Shown here: piece after piece, positions 30,601 to 41,748 of the stretch | Layout: each line of letters starts with the position of its first letter | Position numbering within the stretch: position 1 is the first letter of the stretch | Assembly (NCBI RefSeq): GCF_037325665.1 | Contig: NC_090260.1 | Span: forward strand, 47,584,050-47,648,049 | Reading direction: 5' to 3' | DNA length: 64,000 nucleotides | Source: Littorina saxatilis | Taxonomy: Eukaryota > Mollusca > Gastropoda > Littorinimorpha > Littorinidae | The notes under the pieces: generated by a model | Database searches by the model: none | The model's input: the letters and a program-made list of their open reading frames with translations, nothing else | What the model was told of the DNA's origin: nothing | Made by a program: the position numbers and the translations under genes

Positions 30601-32838
30601 TTTTTTTTTGTTTGTTGTTGTTGTGGACAACGCCTTTATTTTCAAATTTTGCAATTATGAAAAAAGTGCATAGTGTAAAGGGTATTATGAAACACGAAGT
30701 TTCATTTCATTTTCAAACATGAATGTTAAATTTACGGGAGTACCATATCTAAATTTGCTAATGCACATTTTAGCAATAAGAACTAAATGGTTAATGATAT
30801 CTAGACACACGTTGCCTGCATTTTCAACACAAACAACCCCAAGTAGTACAGATTTTGCGTTAAGTTTAACACGTACACCAGTTTTATCTAGTATAGTGTT
30901 TTCGACGTGTTTCCATAAAGGCTTAACTTTACTACAATCATAGAAAAAATGTTCGATGTAGTCTCTTTCGTGTGTGCAGTATGGACAATATTCACTGTCG
31001 GACAGTCCCATTTTTTGTAGAAGAATGTTTGTGGGATAGATGTTGTGAACAATTTTCCAGTGCAATTCTCGTAGTCTTGATTCTTTTGTTGCGTTTTTTG
31101 CTATAGACCAGGATGTTTCATTGACGTCAAAATTAAATGTATTTTTCCAAAATAAAACAGAACAGGGAGTGGAATACTTCGTCTTTACAATAAATTGCCT
31201 AATCAGGTTTGCAATCGTATGGTTCGTACCGTTAAAGGCTAAATAGTGTTGTTCGTTAATATCAGATGTAACAAACTCTGGGTTGTTTCTCAAGTATTTG
31301 GAGACAGCGGCTCTAACGACCAGGTATTCCAGATAGAGATTTGGCGAGGGCCCTAAAATTTCATTTACCATTTCAAATGGCATAATAGTATTGTTGTGCA
31401 ACACATCATTCACATATGTAAACCCTTTCTGAGCCCATTTCTGATAATAAATAACCTGATTCTGGTAGACTATACCACTATTATTCCAAAGACACGTCAT
31501 TTTTAACGATCCATGCCATGGAGTTTTACTATAATCTAGCCATGTCGAGGCAACATGTTACCAAAAAACAGACTTAATCTGATGAAAGCCTTTGAATTTT
31601 TTGTTCCTATAGTAGTACTAAAACAAGCTAAGTTCCTTCCAAAAGATTGAAATGTTCCTCTTGGTATCCATGTCCTCGTGCCATTCACATCCTTACTCGA
31701 CAGTTTAATAAACCATTGACACAGGAATGAGTCTTGCATCACCTTGATATCTATCATATTTACCCCGCCCTGGTCTGTGTTACTGTTGACTACTACCCTT
31801 TTCACCTTTTCAAATGCTTTCTTATTACAGTCCCGTTTCCTCCACAAAAACCTATACAGTAGAGTGTTGATTTCTTTCAGCACCTTATCTGGCAAGCAGA
31901 TGGACTGTAACACATACACAAACTGTGATAACAAAAAACTCTTAATTACGCATATTTTTCCGAGAATACCCAGATTTCGTTTTTCCCAGTTTAGAATTAT
32001 TCTTTTAACTTTATAGCGATTTTTTCTTGCCAGTTCATCTCAATTTCGGATGCGCTTTTAGCGTTTGAGAAGTAAACTCCTAAGATTTTTATCTGGTTTA
32101 CGCGTTTAAAGCCAAAATCATCCATGTTTTCATTTCTTTTGGAACCAATCAACATCATTTCGAACTTGTGCATGTTTAACTTAAGACATGTCATGATATT
32201 AAAGTAAATTGCTCCAGTATTTCTAAAACACAGTTAATGTCTTCTTCGTCTCTTAGAAACATGGTGATGTCATCAGCATATAACAATACTTTTGATATGT
32301 TGTCTGCTACGTTTAGCCCTTTTAGCTCTACACTCTGTCTAAAACGAATCGCTAGGAGTTCTACACCGATCACGAAGGCCAGAGGTGAGAAAGGACACCC
32401 CTGACGAATCCCGGAATTCACTTCAAAGTCTTCGGAAAGCCACCCGTTATAGCCAATACAACTTCTTGTATTAGCAAAAAGAACTTGGACCCACTGAACA
32501 AAGTCTAGACCGAAGCCTAGCCTTCTAAAGGCACTAAGCATGTTTTTTTTGGAAATAGAGTCAAAAGCAGCCTGAAAATCGAGTGCTAATAGTACACCAG
32601 GTTTTTCTTTAAGTCTGAAATATTCAATTACATCATGAATTGTTCTTAAATGAGCACTAACGTTCCGACCTTTTATATAACCCAACTGGTCCTCGTGTAC
32701 AACGCTATCTATAACAGTACATAGTCGATTCGCTAAACATTTTGCTAACACTTTGTAATCTGCATTTGTCAGTGAAATTGGCCTCCAGTTAGAGAGTTTG
32801 TCTTTCGGGAGGTTTTTCCCTTTATGAATAAGGGTTAA

Positions 32839-33567
32839 CCATACCTGTCAAGTCCTACGCATTCTGCGTAATTCTTACGGTTTTTCAGTGTTTTTTGGGT
32901 CCTACGTCGTATACCTCAAACCATACGCATTTTCAGCATTTAAAAAAAAAAAAAAAATTTTTCTTTTTTTTCTGGCATGGACTGCCGTTCATTCCTTTCT
33001 GAGGAGGAGCTTGCACCAGCCACACAACAGAAGTTCTGGCATGATGTGCGCCAGTTCTATGTGGCCTGTGTGAGGAAAATGTTGAATAAATTTCCATTTG
33101 GCAGTGAAACCCTGCAACAGCTTCAAGTGCTGGATCACAGTCTGGGAGCTGACACACTGACTGCCTTCTTGCAGGTCAAAATTAACTCTGAGGCATGCTG
33201 CCATGATTTTAAGGTGACTGGCAGCATGATTGACAAAGCAAAGATTTGCACAGATGAATACAACAAAGAACACAAGTGACAAATGACAAGTGAGAAAAAA
33301 ATGAACGAACAAGAGTGCAGTGTAAATGTATTACATGTAGTGGTAAATAAAGAGCAGTTTGTGTAGAAAGGAATTTATCATATGTGTTTTACTTTTAGTT
33401 TGCGAAAAACAATCTGATTGGTTTAGTGTGTATGCGTGAGAAGTTGAATTTGTGCGTTTAACCACATCCTGATCCACGCATTAACTATGGTTTTTGATCC
33501 CCAACTATGGTTTCTTATGCCATTTACTATGGTCAGAGGCCAAAAGTACTTGACAGGTACTGTATGG
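32839..33567 (+). mobile_element. 729-bp TTAA-target transposon nested in the LINE
   Basis: Flanked by TTAA (32,835-32,838 and 33,568-33,571). Removing the element and one TTAA restores the LINE frame across AAVLT/LIHKG. Ends are CCATACCTGTCAAGT and, inverted, CCATACAGTACCTGTCAAGT: a TIR with a 5-bp difference. TTAA targets are used by piggyBac and Kolobok elements; no transposase of either is present. Confidence 0.85.
32977..33279 (+). CDS. Short frame in the TTAA element, hAT-derived-protein-like
   Basis: About 100 residues starting MDCRSFLSEEELAPATQQKF, with FYVACVRKMLNKFPFGSETL and LQVLDHSLGAD. The text resembles part of the C-terminal region of hAT-derived KIAA1586/ZMYM-like proteins; similarity is by eye only. 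It occupies most of the element, is uninterrupted and is preceded by a T-run. It may be a captured host or transposon exon. Confidence 0.4.
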   Translation: MDCRSFLSEEELAPATQQKFWHDVRQFYVACVRKMLNKFPFGSETLQQLQVLDHSLGADTLTAFLQVKINSEACCHDFKVTGSMIDKAKICTDEYNKEHK

Positions 33568-35245
33568 TTAACACAGCCGCCGTTTGTGAGTGCGACAAGT
33601 GACCGTTTTGAAACGACGCATTATAGGAGTGAACAACAAGGCCCTTTAACTTGACCCAGAAAAATTTCAGAAATTCAGTTGTAAGACCGTCAGTGCCAGG
33701 AGATGAGCCGTTATTTAACTTACTTAGCGCCCTAGAGGCCTCTTCAACACTTATTTCACCTTCACAAACTTTCTTCTCCTCCTCTGTCAGACGAGGGGTT
33801 TCACAATTTTGCAAAAAAGAATCTGTATCGTTATCAATGTTGATGCTATTGTCACTGTACACATATTTGTTTTCAAAGTAGTGTTTTTGAGCCTGCAGTA
33901 TGTCAAACTGATCGACTAATACATCGCCATTATCAAGCTTGATGCTGGGAAACAATTTTGCACTGGCTCGAGATTTTTCAAGGTTTAAAAAGTACTTTGT
34001 ATTTTTTTCCCCTTCATCAATCCATTTCATTCTAGATCGTGTTTGGGCACTTTTTAAGCGTTCATGCTCAAAGACTTCTAGTTGAAACTTCAGTGCCTCG
34101 CGATTACGAAGCAGATTTTCATCAAGCGGTTGTTTGGCAAGTGATGATTCACACTGTGCCAGTTTATCTTGTAAGTGCAAATACTTGTTTTTCTTTAAAA
34201 CTGCCAGGTTTTTGCTGTACTGAATAGTTTCGTCCCTTATCTCTAACTTAAGTAATTCCCACCGGTTCTCAGCACTCTCTGGTGTGTCTGTGCGAAGGGA
34301 AGAGTCAATAAGGTTATTCATTCTTTCTACGAATACACTGTCCTTTTACAAGGCGTTGTTGAACTTCCAGAAGCCGGGACCTCTGGTCACTTCGGAACAT
34401 TTTAAAGACACAAGCACCCCCCTGTGATCAGAGGAGGGAACAGAGTAAATCTCCGTTTCCAACACACTGTCCATTGCAGCATCGTTCAAAAACACGTAGT
34501 CGAGTCTTCTTGCAGTTAATTTGCCGTTGCTGATTCTTGACCAGGAGAATTCCTTGCATAGAGGGTTTAGCACCCGCCACGCGTCACATAGTTCGCACTC
34601 AGTAACAAAGTCGTTGAAAAGTTTAACGAGTGCTGGCGAGTGATTTTCGCCTGCGATGATGTCTAATTTATTGTCCATCACTGCGTTAAAGTCACCGCAG
34701 ACTACTTTAAGATCACAATCACAATCACTAATTGTATCTGAAAGAGAAGTCAGAAAATGTTTAGTGTCAGCTAAGTTACACAGGGCGTACACATTGAAGA
34801 TAGCCATTTCTTTAGTGCCAATGTTAACTTTTACCATCAGAATTCTATCAGAAATTATTTCTGTGGACCATGCATGGGGAAAGTGTTTTCTCACCAGTAT
34901 TACCTGGCCTCTACTATGACGAGTACCAGCACAGTACACAACCTCACCACCCCATTCTTTCTTCCACTGCTCTGCATCTTCGGGCATTATGTACGACTCT
35001 TGCACACATACAATGTCATATTTCTTTTCCTTTAACATTCTAAATATCTTTTTGCGTTTTGATGTATTCCGGAGTCCTCTAACATTTAAGGAGAACGCTT
35101 TGACACCATCTGCCATCGCTGGAGTGAGATAGTGTAAATACTAAAAAAAACAACTGGTGAAATCGCAGAGCCATAGTACGTAAGTCCGTAAGCCAAAGCC
35201 GGGCCGTCGTCGTTGGGTCAGTCGGTCAGTTAGTCGGTCGGTCGG

Positions 35246-36133
35246 TCAGCCTTTCTCCTGGCCTTCTTCATCGTGAGAGGCCATCTTCGCCATCTTCGTC
35301 GGTGTTCCTAGCGGGCTACCAGAACGGTCCCGCTTGGGAGTGTAGGAGCGACTTCTGCTCTGGGTGCCAGCGCGGTTTCCAAGACGCCCGCGGTCAGTTG
35401 TGTGAGACATTGAGTTTCTGCTTTGTTCGCTGTTGTTACCCGCAGCCGCGGACAGCTGTTCTGGCTTCTGCTGGTCTCCTGAAGCGGAGCCAGAGTTGAC
35501 GTCAAGATCACAACATGGGTCGCCACTCTTGTGGCCCGGTTTTTTGCATGATCTACATACCACGTCCCCCTGACACGTGGAGACATGGTGACCCGTCTCT
35601 AGACACTTTGAACAGATCACGGTCTTTTTCTGGTTTTGTTCGCGGTGATACACTTTGGCAGTGAAGAAACTGACTTTGAGTGTTTTCTCTAGTGGGGTGT
35701 TTGGTGTGGAAATGAATACAAATCTTCTCCCCGTGAGAAACCGGGTTAGTTTTCCATCAGCGTCTCTGGCCCTTTCTTGTTTGATGGCTGATCGGAGTTC
35801 TACTCCAACCCTGATAAGGGCAGTTTTGATTCCAGAATCGGCCACAGATATAGGAATGTCGTCCACCCAGACTTTCGTCGAAGGTTTCTCTTCTCCAGTT
35901 TCGTTGCGCAAGATGAAGGGGTTAGTGTCTGCGACTTGCAGAGAGACCCCTCTGAGGGAAAGTCCCTTGACCAAAAGAGTGTTACGAGCCTCAGTGGAGG
36001 CAGGGTAGATTCTCCATAGACCTTTGATGTTTTGAGCACCGAGAACCGTCTCGCGCCCAGAGACCCTTTCTGCCGCGACACAAATATCGATGCATTTAGG
36101 TCGATCACTGTCACCATTTGGAATAGCACTGTT
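35246..36133 (-). CDS. LINE ORF1, RRM-like and CCHC zinc-knuckle protein
   Basis: Open frame of about 290 residues with no start inside the element, so the N-terminus is missing. In order: ARNTLLVKGLSLRGVSLQV and TKVWVDDIPI, an RRM-like fold typical of L1/Tx1 ORF1p; then two knuckles, CSKCLETGHHVSTC and CRSCKKPGHKSGDPC; then a Ser/Arg-rich tail ending EEGQEKG. By family it is an RNA-binding protein that coats the LINE transcript. Confidence 0.75.
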   Translation of the reverse strand, partial: NSAIPNGDSDRPKCIDICVAAERVSGRETVLGAQNIKGLWRIYPASTEARNTLLVKGLSLRGVSLQVADTNPFILRNETGEEKPSTKVWVDDIPISVADSGIKTALIRVGVELRSAIKQERARDADGKLTRFLTGRRFVFISTPNTPLEKTLKVSFFTAKVYHREQNQKKTVICSKCLETGHHVSTCQGDVVCRSCKKPGHKSGDPCCDLDVNSGSASGDQQKPEQLSAAAGNNSEQSRNSMSHTTDRGRLGNRAGTQSRSRSYTPKRDRSGSPLGTPTKMAKMASHDEEGQEKG

Positions 36134-36136
36134 TTT

Positions 36137-36713
36137 TGAGTCACTTGAGAAAAAGTGACTCTATGTAATCGGTCAGTGTTAGTCTGTCCGGCCGGCCGTC
36201 CGGCCGGCCGGCCGGCCGTCCGTAGACACCACCTTAACGTTGGACTTTTCTCGGAAACTATCAAAGCGATCGGGCTCATATTTTGTTTAGTCGTGACCTC
36301 CAATGACCTCTACACTTTAACGATGGTTTCGTTGACCTTTGACCTTTTTCAAGGTCACAGGTCAGCGTCAAAGGAAAAATTAGACATTTTATATCTTTGA
36401 CAAAGTTCATCAGATGTGATTGAAACTTTGTAGGATTATTCTTTACATCAAAGTATTTACATCTGTAGCCTTTTACGAACGTTATCAGAAAAACAAGGGA
36501 GATAACTAGCCTTTTCTGTTCGGCAACACACAACTTAACGTTGGGCTTTTCTCGGAAACTATAAAAGTGACCGGGCTCAAATTTTATGTGAACGTGACTC
36601 CCAGTGACCTCTACACTTTGACGTCTGCTTTGGTGACCTTTGACCTTTTTCAAGGTCATAATATTCAGAACTGCGAAAGTGACTCGATCGAGCGTTTGCT
36701 CTTCTTGTTTTAT
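36137..36713 (+). mobile_element. Relative of the GACTCACATGC element (CCGG-rich form)
   Basis: Same layout as 4456-5189: GAGTCACTTGAG, then AAAGTGACTCTATGTA, a GGCCGGCCGTCC tract, AACGTTGGACTTTTCTCGG, and repeated TGACCTTTGACC and TTTTTCAAGGTCA motifs. The latter half repeats as two modules (near 36,225 and 36,532). It ends near TTTGCTCTTCTTGTT. Confidence 0.7.
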
Positions 36714-37242
36714 AAAAACTGGCAGTACTTGCGATGCCATGGTTACCACACAGGTGTCCACAATCAAAGAAAGAACACGAAAATCCTGTCCAGAAAATCT
36801 GCTATGGTGGGCCAAAGGCCAAAGCCCTTGTCAAAATTCAAACACCTGCGACGAGGCCTATAACACAGGTAAGGCTTAGCCACAAAACACAGCAGTCATT
36901 GAACACAGCTCACGGCAAATCAGAGCATCGACACTTGCGACCGTCTCCGCCAAGAGTTCAGCTGCGAATCTCATCTGAAGTTCTTTTGACAAGGCACGTA
37001 TGCCCACATACAGCATAAAGCCTGGAACTCTGTAAACGCAGGACTCCGAGACGTTCGCAAGAACCCAGTCCTCTACGGAAGAAGATGACTTTAAAGGCTC
37101 ACTCCTTCTTGTGAAAATGGTTTGGATCAGCATCTCAGATCAGGTCAGGCTTTACATGGGATAAGACCATCCCTTCACTTGGTTACATACTAACAATTCC
37201 TCACTGCCCCTGGTGAGTTGCTATTGCTGTACAGTGGAAACC
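36714..37242. other. Unassigned stretch
   Basis: A minus-strand frame (36,876-37,133) is open for 85 residues but matches nothing I recognise. No splice or repeat structure stands out. Confidence 0.35.
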
Positions 37243-37455
37243 ACCGGCACGGTTGGCCTGGTGGTAAGGCGTCCACCCCGTGATCGGGAGGTCGTGGGTT
37301 CGAACCCCGGCCGGGTCATACCTAAGACTTTAAAATTGGCAATCTAGTGGCTGCTCCGCCTGGCGTCTGGCATTATGGGGTTAGTGCTAGGACTGGTTGG
37401 TCCGGTGTCAGAATAATGTGACTGGGTGAGACAGAAAGCAAGCAAACAAACAAAC
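37243..37455 (+). mobile_element. tRNA-derived SINE (family A), short copy
   Basis: Flanked by the direct repeat AGTGGAAACC (37,233-37,242 and 37,456-37,465). A box TGGCCTGGTGGTAAGG, B box GGTTCGAACCC, tail (AAAC)n. It is about 100 bp shorter than the copy at 42,715-43,030, with an internal deletion. Confidence 0.9.
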
Positions 37456-37465
37456 AGTGGAAACC

Positions 37466-37859
37466 TGATTTTCTTAGATTTTTGAAGGGTCTGAATAAAA
37501 TGATTTCTTGAGAAGCCAGTGGTTGCATTTACGACATTTAATTTGATTCATCACATTGATTACCCACGCTATTCATTTCTGGTATGTGACCAAGTGGACA
37601 GATGGTCGTATTCCATGCGAAGACCTGCAAAATGTGAGATGGTGAGCCAAACTGTTTTTCTGAGAAGTTGTGTGCCTTGAAGTGACATCTTTTTCTGTCT
37701 TTCGTTAATGTGTCTTCTTTTCTTTCAGGAAGAGAATCTTTCTGTCTTTGGGAGTTGTGAATTTCTATCTTTCAGGAATGCTGTCTTACATACCTTCAGA
37801 AAAGGTATGTAAACATTTTCATCACAAGACTTACAAAATTTTTGCATTTTCTGTTACAG
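37466..37859 (+). other. Intron before the main zinc-finger exon
   Basis: Matches 27,380-27,808 with an intervening duplicate history. Contains TTTCAGGAAGAGAATC acceptor-like and GAAAAG/GTATGT donor-like sites at 37,736 and 37,804, so a small exon (about 37,776-37,803) may lie here. Confidence 0.45.
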
Positions 37860-37906
37860 CACCAGCAGGTGAAAATTTCAAGACAGACAGAACAGTCAAC
37901 GTGCAG

Positions 37907-39814
37907 ATGGAGCGTACATCAGAAATACCAACATCGTCCAGTGCTGACAGCAACGTTGTTTGGCTGAAACAAGAGGCACCTGAAATACCTACATCGTTCA
38001 GTGCTCACAGCGACGTTGTTTGGCTGAAACAAGAGGCAGCTGAAATACCAACATCGTCCAGTGCTGACAGCAACGTTGTTTGGCTGAAACAAGAGGCACC
38101 TGAAATACCAACATCGTTCAGTGCTCACAGCGACGTTGTTTGGCTGAAACAAGAGGCAGCTGAAATACCAACATCATCCAGTGCTTACAGGGACGTTGTT
38201 TGGCTGAAACAAGAGGCAGCTGAAATACCAACATCATCCAGTGCTGACAGCAACGTTGTTTGGCTGAAACAAGAGGCAGCTGAAATACCAACATCATCCA
38301 GTGCTGACAGCAACGTTGTTTGGCTGAAACAAGAGGCAGCTGAAATACCAACATCATCCAGTGCTTACAGGGACGTTGTTTGGCTGAAACAAGAGGCACC
38401 TGAAATACCAACATTGTCCAGTGCTCACAGCGACATTGTTAGACTGAAACAAGAAGCAGCTGAAATACCAACATCATCCAGTGCTTACAACGACGTTGTT
38501 AGACTGAAACAAGAGGGGCAGAAACAAGGGGCAGCAGAAATCCCAATTGATTTTGGAACCATTGCAGACACAGCTTCATTTTCAGAACAAGATGGGTGTA
38601 CATGTTCTAATGATATCAAGCGTGAAAAAGACGGTGTGGGGGAGGGTGGAGACATGTTGACAAGAGGAAGACCACATGCCTGCCTTAAATGTACAACAAC
38701 ATTTGGTCAAAAGGGGGGTGTAAACAAACACATGTTAACACATACAACTGAACAGCCACATGCCTGTCCTCATTGCAAAGTGATATTTGCTCAGAAAGGG
38801 CATTTGAAGACCCACATGTTGACACATACAGGAGAAAAGCCACATGCCTGTCCTCTTTGTACAGTAAAATTTGCATGCAAAGGGAGTTTGAAGACTCACA
38901 TGTTGACACATACAGGAGAAAAGCCACATGCCTGTCCTCATTGTTCAAAGAAATTTGCTCTCAAATTTCATTTAATGACCCACATATTGACACATACAGG
39001 AAAAAAGCCACATGCCTGTCCTCATTGTTCAAAGAAATTTGTTCAGAAAGGGGATTTGAAGAAACACATGTTGACACATACAGGAGAAAAGCCTCATGCC
39101 TGTCCTCATTGTTCAAAGAAATTTGTTCAGAAAGGGGATTTGAAGAAACACATGTTGACACATACAGGAGAAAAGCCACATGCCTGTCCGCGTTGTACGG
39201 TAACATTTGCTCTCAAAGGAAATTTGAAGACTCACATGTTGACACATTCAAGAGAAAAGCCACTCGCCTGTCCTGATTGCAAAGTGAAGTTTGCTCTGAA
39301 AGGGACTTTGAAGACCCACATGTTAACACATACAGGAGAAAAGCCACACGCCTGTCCTTATTGCAAAGTGAAGTTTGCTCTGAAAAGGCAATTGAAGACC
39401 CACATCTTTACACATACAGGAGAAAAGCCTCATGGCTGTCCTCATTGTTCAAAGAAATTTGTTCACAAATGGCATTTAAAGACCCACATATTGACACATA
39501 CAGGAGAAAAGCCACATGCCTGTCCTCATTGTTCAAAGAAATTTGCTCAGAAAGGGGATTTGAAGCCCCACATGTTGACACATACAGGAGAAAAGCCTCA
39601 TGCCTGTCCTCATTGTTCAAAGAAATTTGGTCGGAAAGGGGATTTGAAGCCCCACATGTTGACACATACAGGAGAAAAGCCTCATGCCTGTCCTCATTGT
39701 TCAAAGAAATTTGGTCGGAAAGGGGATTTGAAGACCCACATGTTGACACATACAGGAGAAAAGCCTCATGCCTGTCCTCATTGTTCAAGCAGGGTTTGTA
39801 CAGGTCATGGATAA
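37907..39814 (+). CDS. C2H2 zinc-finger protein, copy B (main exon)
   Basis: The exon begins after TTTTCTGTTACAG at 37,860. The first in-frame ATG is at 37,907, giving 635 residues; upstream exons could add more, and reading through the intron also stays open from 37,748. Residues 6-205 are ten 20-residue repeats with LKQE and VVWL. A linker with a further IKRE motif follows. Then come 13 complete C2H2 fingers with HTGEKP linkers and a 14th finger that stops after CPHCSS, because a hAT element begins at 39,790 and supplies the last codons and the TAA. The native tail survives at 41,355-41,415. The protein is probably a nuclear sequence-specific DNA-binding factor. Its neighbour copy A is broken, so this is the best candidate for a working gene. 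Expression is unknown. Confidence 0.8.
   Translation: MERTSEIPTSSSADSNVVWLKQEAPEIPTSFSAHSDVVWLKQEAAEIPTSSSADSNVVWLKQEAPEIPTSFSAHSDVVWLKQEAAEIPTSSSAYRDVVWLKQEAAEIPTSSSADSNVVWLKQEAAEIPTSSSADSNVVWLKQEAAEIPTSSSAYRDVVWLKQEAPEIPTLSSAHSDIVRLKQEAAEIPTSSSAYNDVVRLKQEGQKQGAAEIPIDFGTIADTASFSEQDGCTCSNDIKREKDGVGEGGDMLTRGRPHACLKCTTTFGQKGGVNKHMLTHTTEQPHACPHCKVIFAQKGHLKTHMLTHTGEKPHACPLCTVKFACKGSLKTHMLTHTGEKPHACPHCSKKFALKFHLMTHILTHTGKKPHACPHCSKKFVQKGDLKKHMLTHTGEKPHACPHCSKKFVQKGDLKKHMLTHTGEKPHACPRCTVTFALKGNLKTHMLTHSREKPLACPDCKVKFALKGTLKTHMLTHTGEKPHACPYCKVKFALKRQLKTHIFTHTGEKPHGCPHCSKKFVHKWHLKTHILTHTGEKPHACPHCSKKFAQKGDLKPHMLTHTGEKPHACPHCSKKFGRKGDLKPHMLTHTGEKPHACPHCSKKFGRKGDLKTHMLTHTGEKPHACPHCSSRVCTGHG
37922..38521 (+). 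repeat. Coding minisatellite, 10 x 60 bp (copy B)
   Basis: Ten in-frame units. Positions 9-11 of each vary (ADSN, AHSD, AYRD, AYND), while VVWLKQE is nearly fixed. The last two units change W to R. Confidence 0.92.
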
Positions 39815-40750
39815 CCTGGAAAGTCATGGAATTTGATTTTTAATTTTCCAGGCCTGGAAAGTCATGGAATTTCAATTCAAGTCATGGAAAGTCATGAAAT
39901 TTAACAAAAATAAGAAAGAAAAAAAAATTAACCTTTAGCACGCCAGCGGCGATTTTGGTTGCCCAGCCATTCCCCGATTTGCGTCGCCAGCACAAGGCTT
40001 GTTCGTATGACCAACTTCTCGTTCGTATTTGCATACGAGAATAACGGTATTGTTAACGGCACTTGAGTCAAAGCGAGGCTCACTTCCTTCCATTATCTCG
40101 TCGTGTCGTCTGCGCTGCATTTGAGTCGGTTTCGTCGAAGTTTTCTGCTTTTGTTTTTGCATCGATAAAGTACTTTAGCGCTTCGACAAGCAAGACAGAG
40201 GATGATGAGTTTGAAACTTTCTTTCGAGTTGTTTCTTGACAACAAAAAGTATGCGGAATTGGAACGAATTACCGAGGAAGATCTTCGCAATGAACTGTGT
40301 ACAGTAGTACCTGCCATATCCGGTCACCCATTTGTCATTGCAAAGGTGACCGCAAATATCAGGTGGCCGTTCATTACAGGCCCCCTCCTCCTCCAAAAAA
40401 CCCAAAAAAACACGATCAAGTTTTCATGAAGAAAAGAAAGCGATCATCCACGAGCCGCCGATTCATTGTCTCTGTTAGTTTTGCTTTCGTTTATAAATAC
40501 ATCTTAATTATTTGCGTGTTTAACTCTATCGTCCTGGCTAAGCTATTGTTTCGTATGTTTCTATGTGTGTTGTTTGGATTATTATATATGTATTTGAGTG
40601 TCAGATAAACAAGTGTTTCAAACTCACATCAGCTGTGATCGATCCGGAAGTGACTGCCGTAAATGTACATGTATGCGCATGTCTGTATTTACAGTTTGCG
40701 CATGCGTAAGTATTGATGTCGTCTGCTCGTGCTGTGCCGTCTGTGCACAC

Positions 40751-40799
<49 letters not shown>

Positions 40800-41354
40800 G
40801 TGGCCGTTAAGTGGCCGCTCCTGTCGAGTAAGAGGGGCACCTTAGGTCAAAAATCAGTGACCGTTGACCGCGTCAGACAGGTTAACGGCCATTAAGAGTC
40901 AATTATAGAAGGAAAATTCATTAGTCATGGGAAAGCTGGCCGCTCCGGGCAGGTTCACGCCCACGAAAGGGCCGGAAATGGAAGGGACTACTGTATTGCG
41001 GTGAAAAAAATGACAGTTCGTCAAGTCACAGTGACGGTTACGAAACGGAATTTACGAAAGTGCAGATGGATACAAACAGTGGCAGGTCCAGTTTAGTGAA
41101 ATGACAGGGCCAGCAAACATTACCGATAATCTGACTGCGTAGCAAATGCTTGACTTGCTTGTCGAAGAGACACTGCGTAGAAACTGACTCAAATTCAGTG
41201 CAAAGCAAGCCAGTGTTAAAACTGGCAGTGACAAGACGTAAAAAGTTTGCGTGTTCGGAAATGGTGGATCTAGTCATGGAAAATGTTATTGAGGATCATG
41301 GAAAGTCATGGAAAAGTCATGGAATTTTGTTTCTAAAAACCAGTGGGGACCCTG
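39790..41354. mobile_element. hAT-like element, copy B, with nested MITE
   Basis: Same ends and interior as 6486-7344, plus a 692-bp pogo-type insertion (40,302-40,993). The right flank TACAAGAGAAAAGCC is identical to copy A. The left flank differs (CATTGTTCAAG here, ACATACAAG in A), so a finger-repeat exchange occurred beside it. Confidence 0.8.
40302..40993. mobile_element. 692-bp pogo-type MITE
   Basis: Flanked by TA (40,300-40,301 and 40,994-40,995). Ends are CAGTAGTACCTGCC and GGGACTACTG. The paralogous site in copy A (6998) is empty. Contains a (CA)n tract at about 40,748-40,798 and no transposase. Confidence 0.9.
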
Positions 41355-41415
41355 TACAAGAGAAAAGCCACATGCCAGGAAGCACCGCGAAAGCATTATT
41401 TGTCATATTTTATAG
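41355..41415 (+). other. Displaced native C-terminus of zinc-finger copy B
   Basis: Encodes TREKPHARKHRESIICHIL plus TAG, identical to 7345-7405. Confidence 0.75.
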
Positions 41416-41748
41416 ATTTACACCATAAATATGTGTCAGTGCAGATTCAGCAGAACAAATCTTAATGTCAAAGTCCAACAAAGTATATACATGTATCTAA
41501 TATAGGTTCTTGTACATTCTGTATGGAAACTGAAGTAGACGATTGCAGTCTCTATGCACTGATTAATGACTCCAAATGAGTTACACATGGCTTAGCTTGC
41601 CTCACATTCAAGGATGACAACTCTTCCACAGCTTAAAACACCCAGACACAGAGTTATCTCCACAATCTGTCCAACTGATAAAGTGTTTTTCTACATGCGT
41701 GTTTAGTACTGCTGATACTGCCTTCACAAAGTATGCATCTCCATTTTT

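Larger units (their letters stand above)
30685..35116 (-). pseudogene. LINE ORF2, APE endonuclease and reverse transcriptase
   Basis: The APE domain starts at 35,116 (MADGVKAFSLNVRGLRNTSK; VCVQESY; VVCGDFNAV; SSDHRGVLVSL). One in-frame TAA at 34,346-34,348 separates it from the RT linker (SPGTDGLTTEFLKFF near 33,630). The RT palm follows at 32,191-32,838 on the far side of the nested element (LDFQAAFDS, NSGIRQGCPFSPLA, LLYADD). Frames shift near 32,190, 32,000 and 31,530. The C-terminus (30,685-31,500) has a CPYC-x-HERDYIEHFFYDC zinc-binding-like motif. This copy is dead. RT motifs fit the L1/Tx1 group better than CR1. Confidence 0.8.
30601..36136 (-). mobile_element. Tx1/L1-like non-LTR retrotransposon (LINE)
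   Basis: Reads on the minus strand from about 36,136 to an A-rich 3' end near 30,601. ORF1 has an RRM-like region and CCHC knuckles; ORF2 has an APE endonuclease and an RT with YADD. A 729-bp DNA transposon is nested in it (32,839-33,567). The ORF1 frame is open right up to the left-hand neighbour at 36,137, so the 5' end is truncated or interrupted. Confidence 0.85.

Noticed and set aside
35302-36008. Plus-strand frames over the LINE ORF1
   Set aside because: They are antisense shadows of the CCHC/RRM protein on the minus strand.
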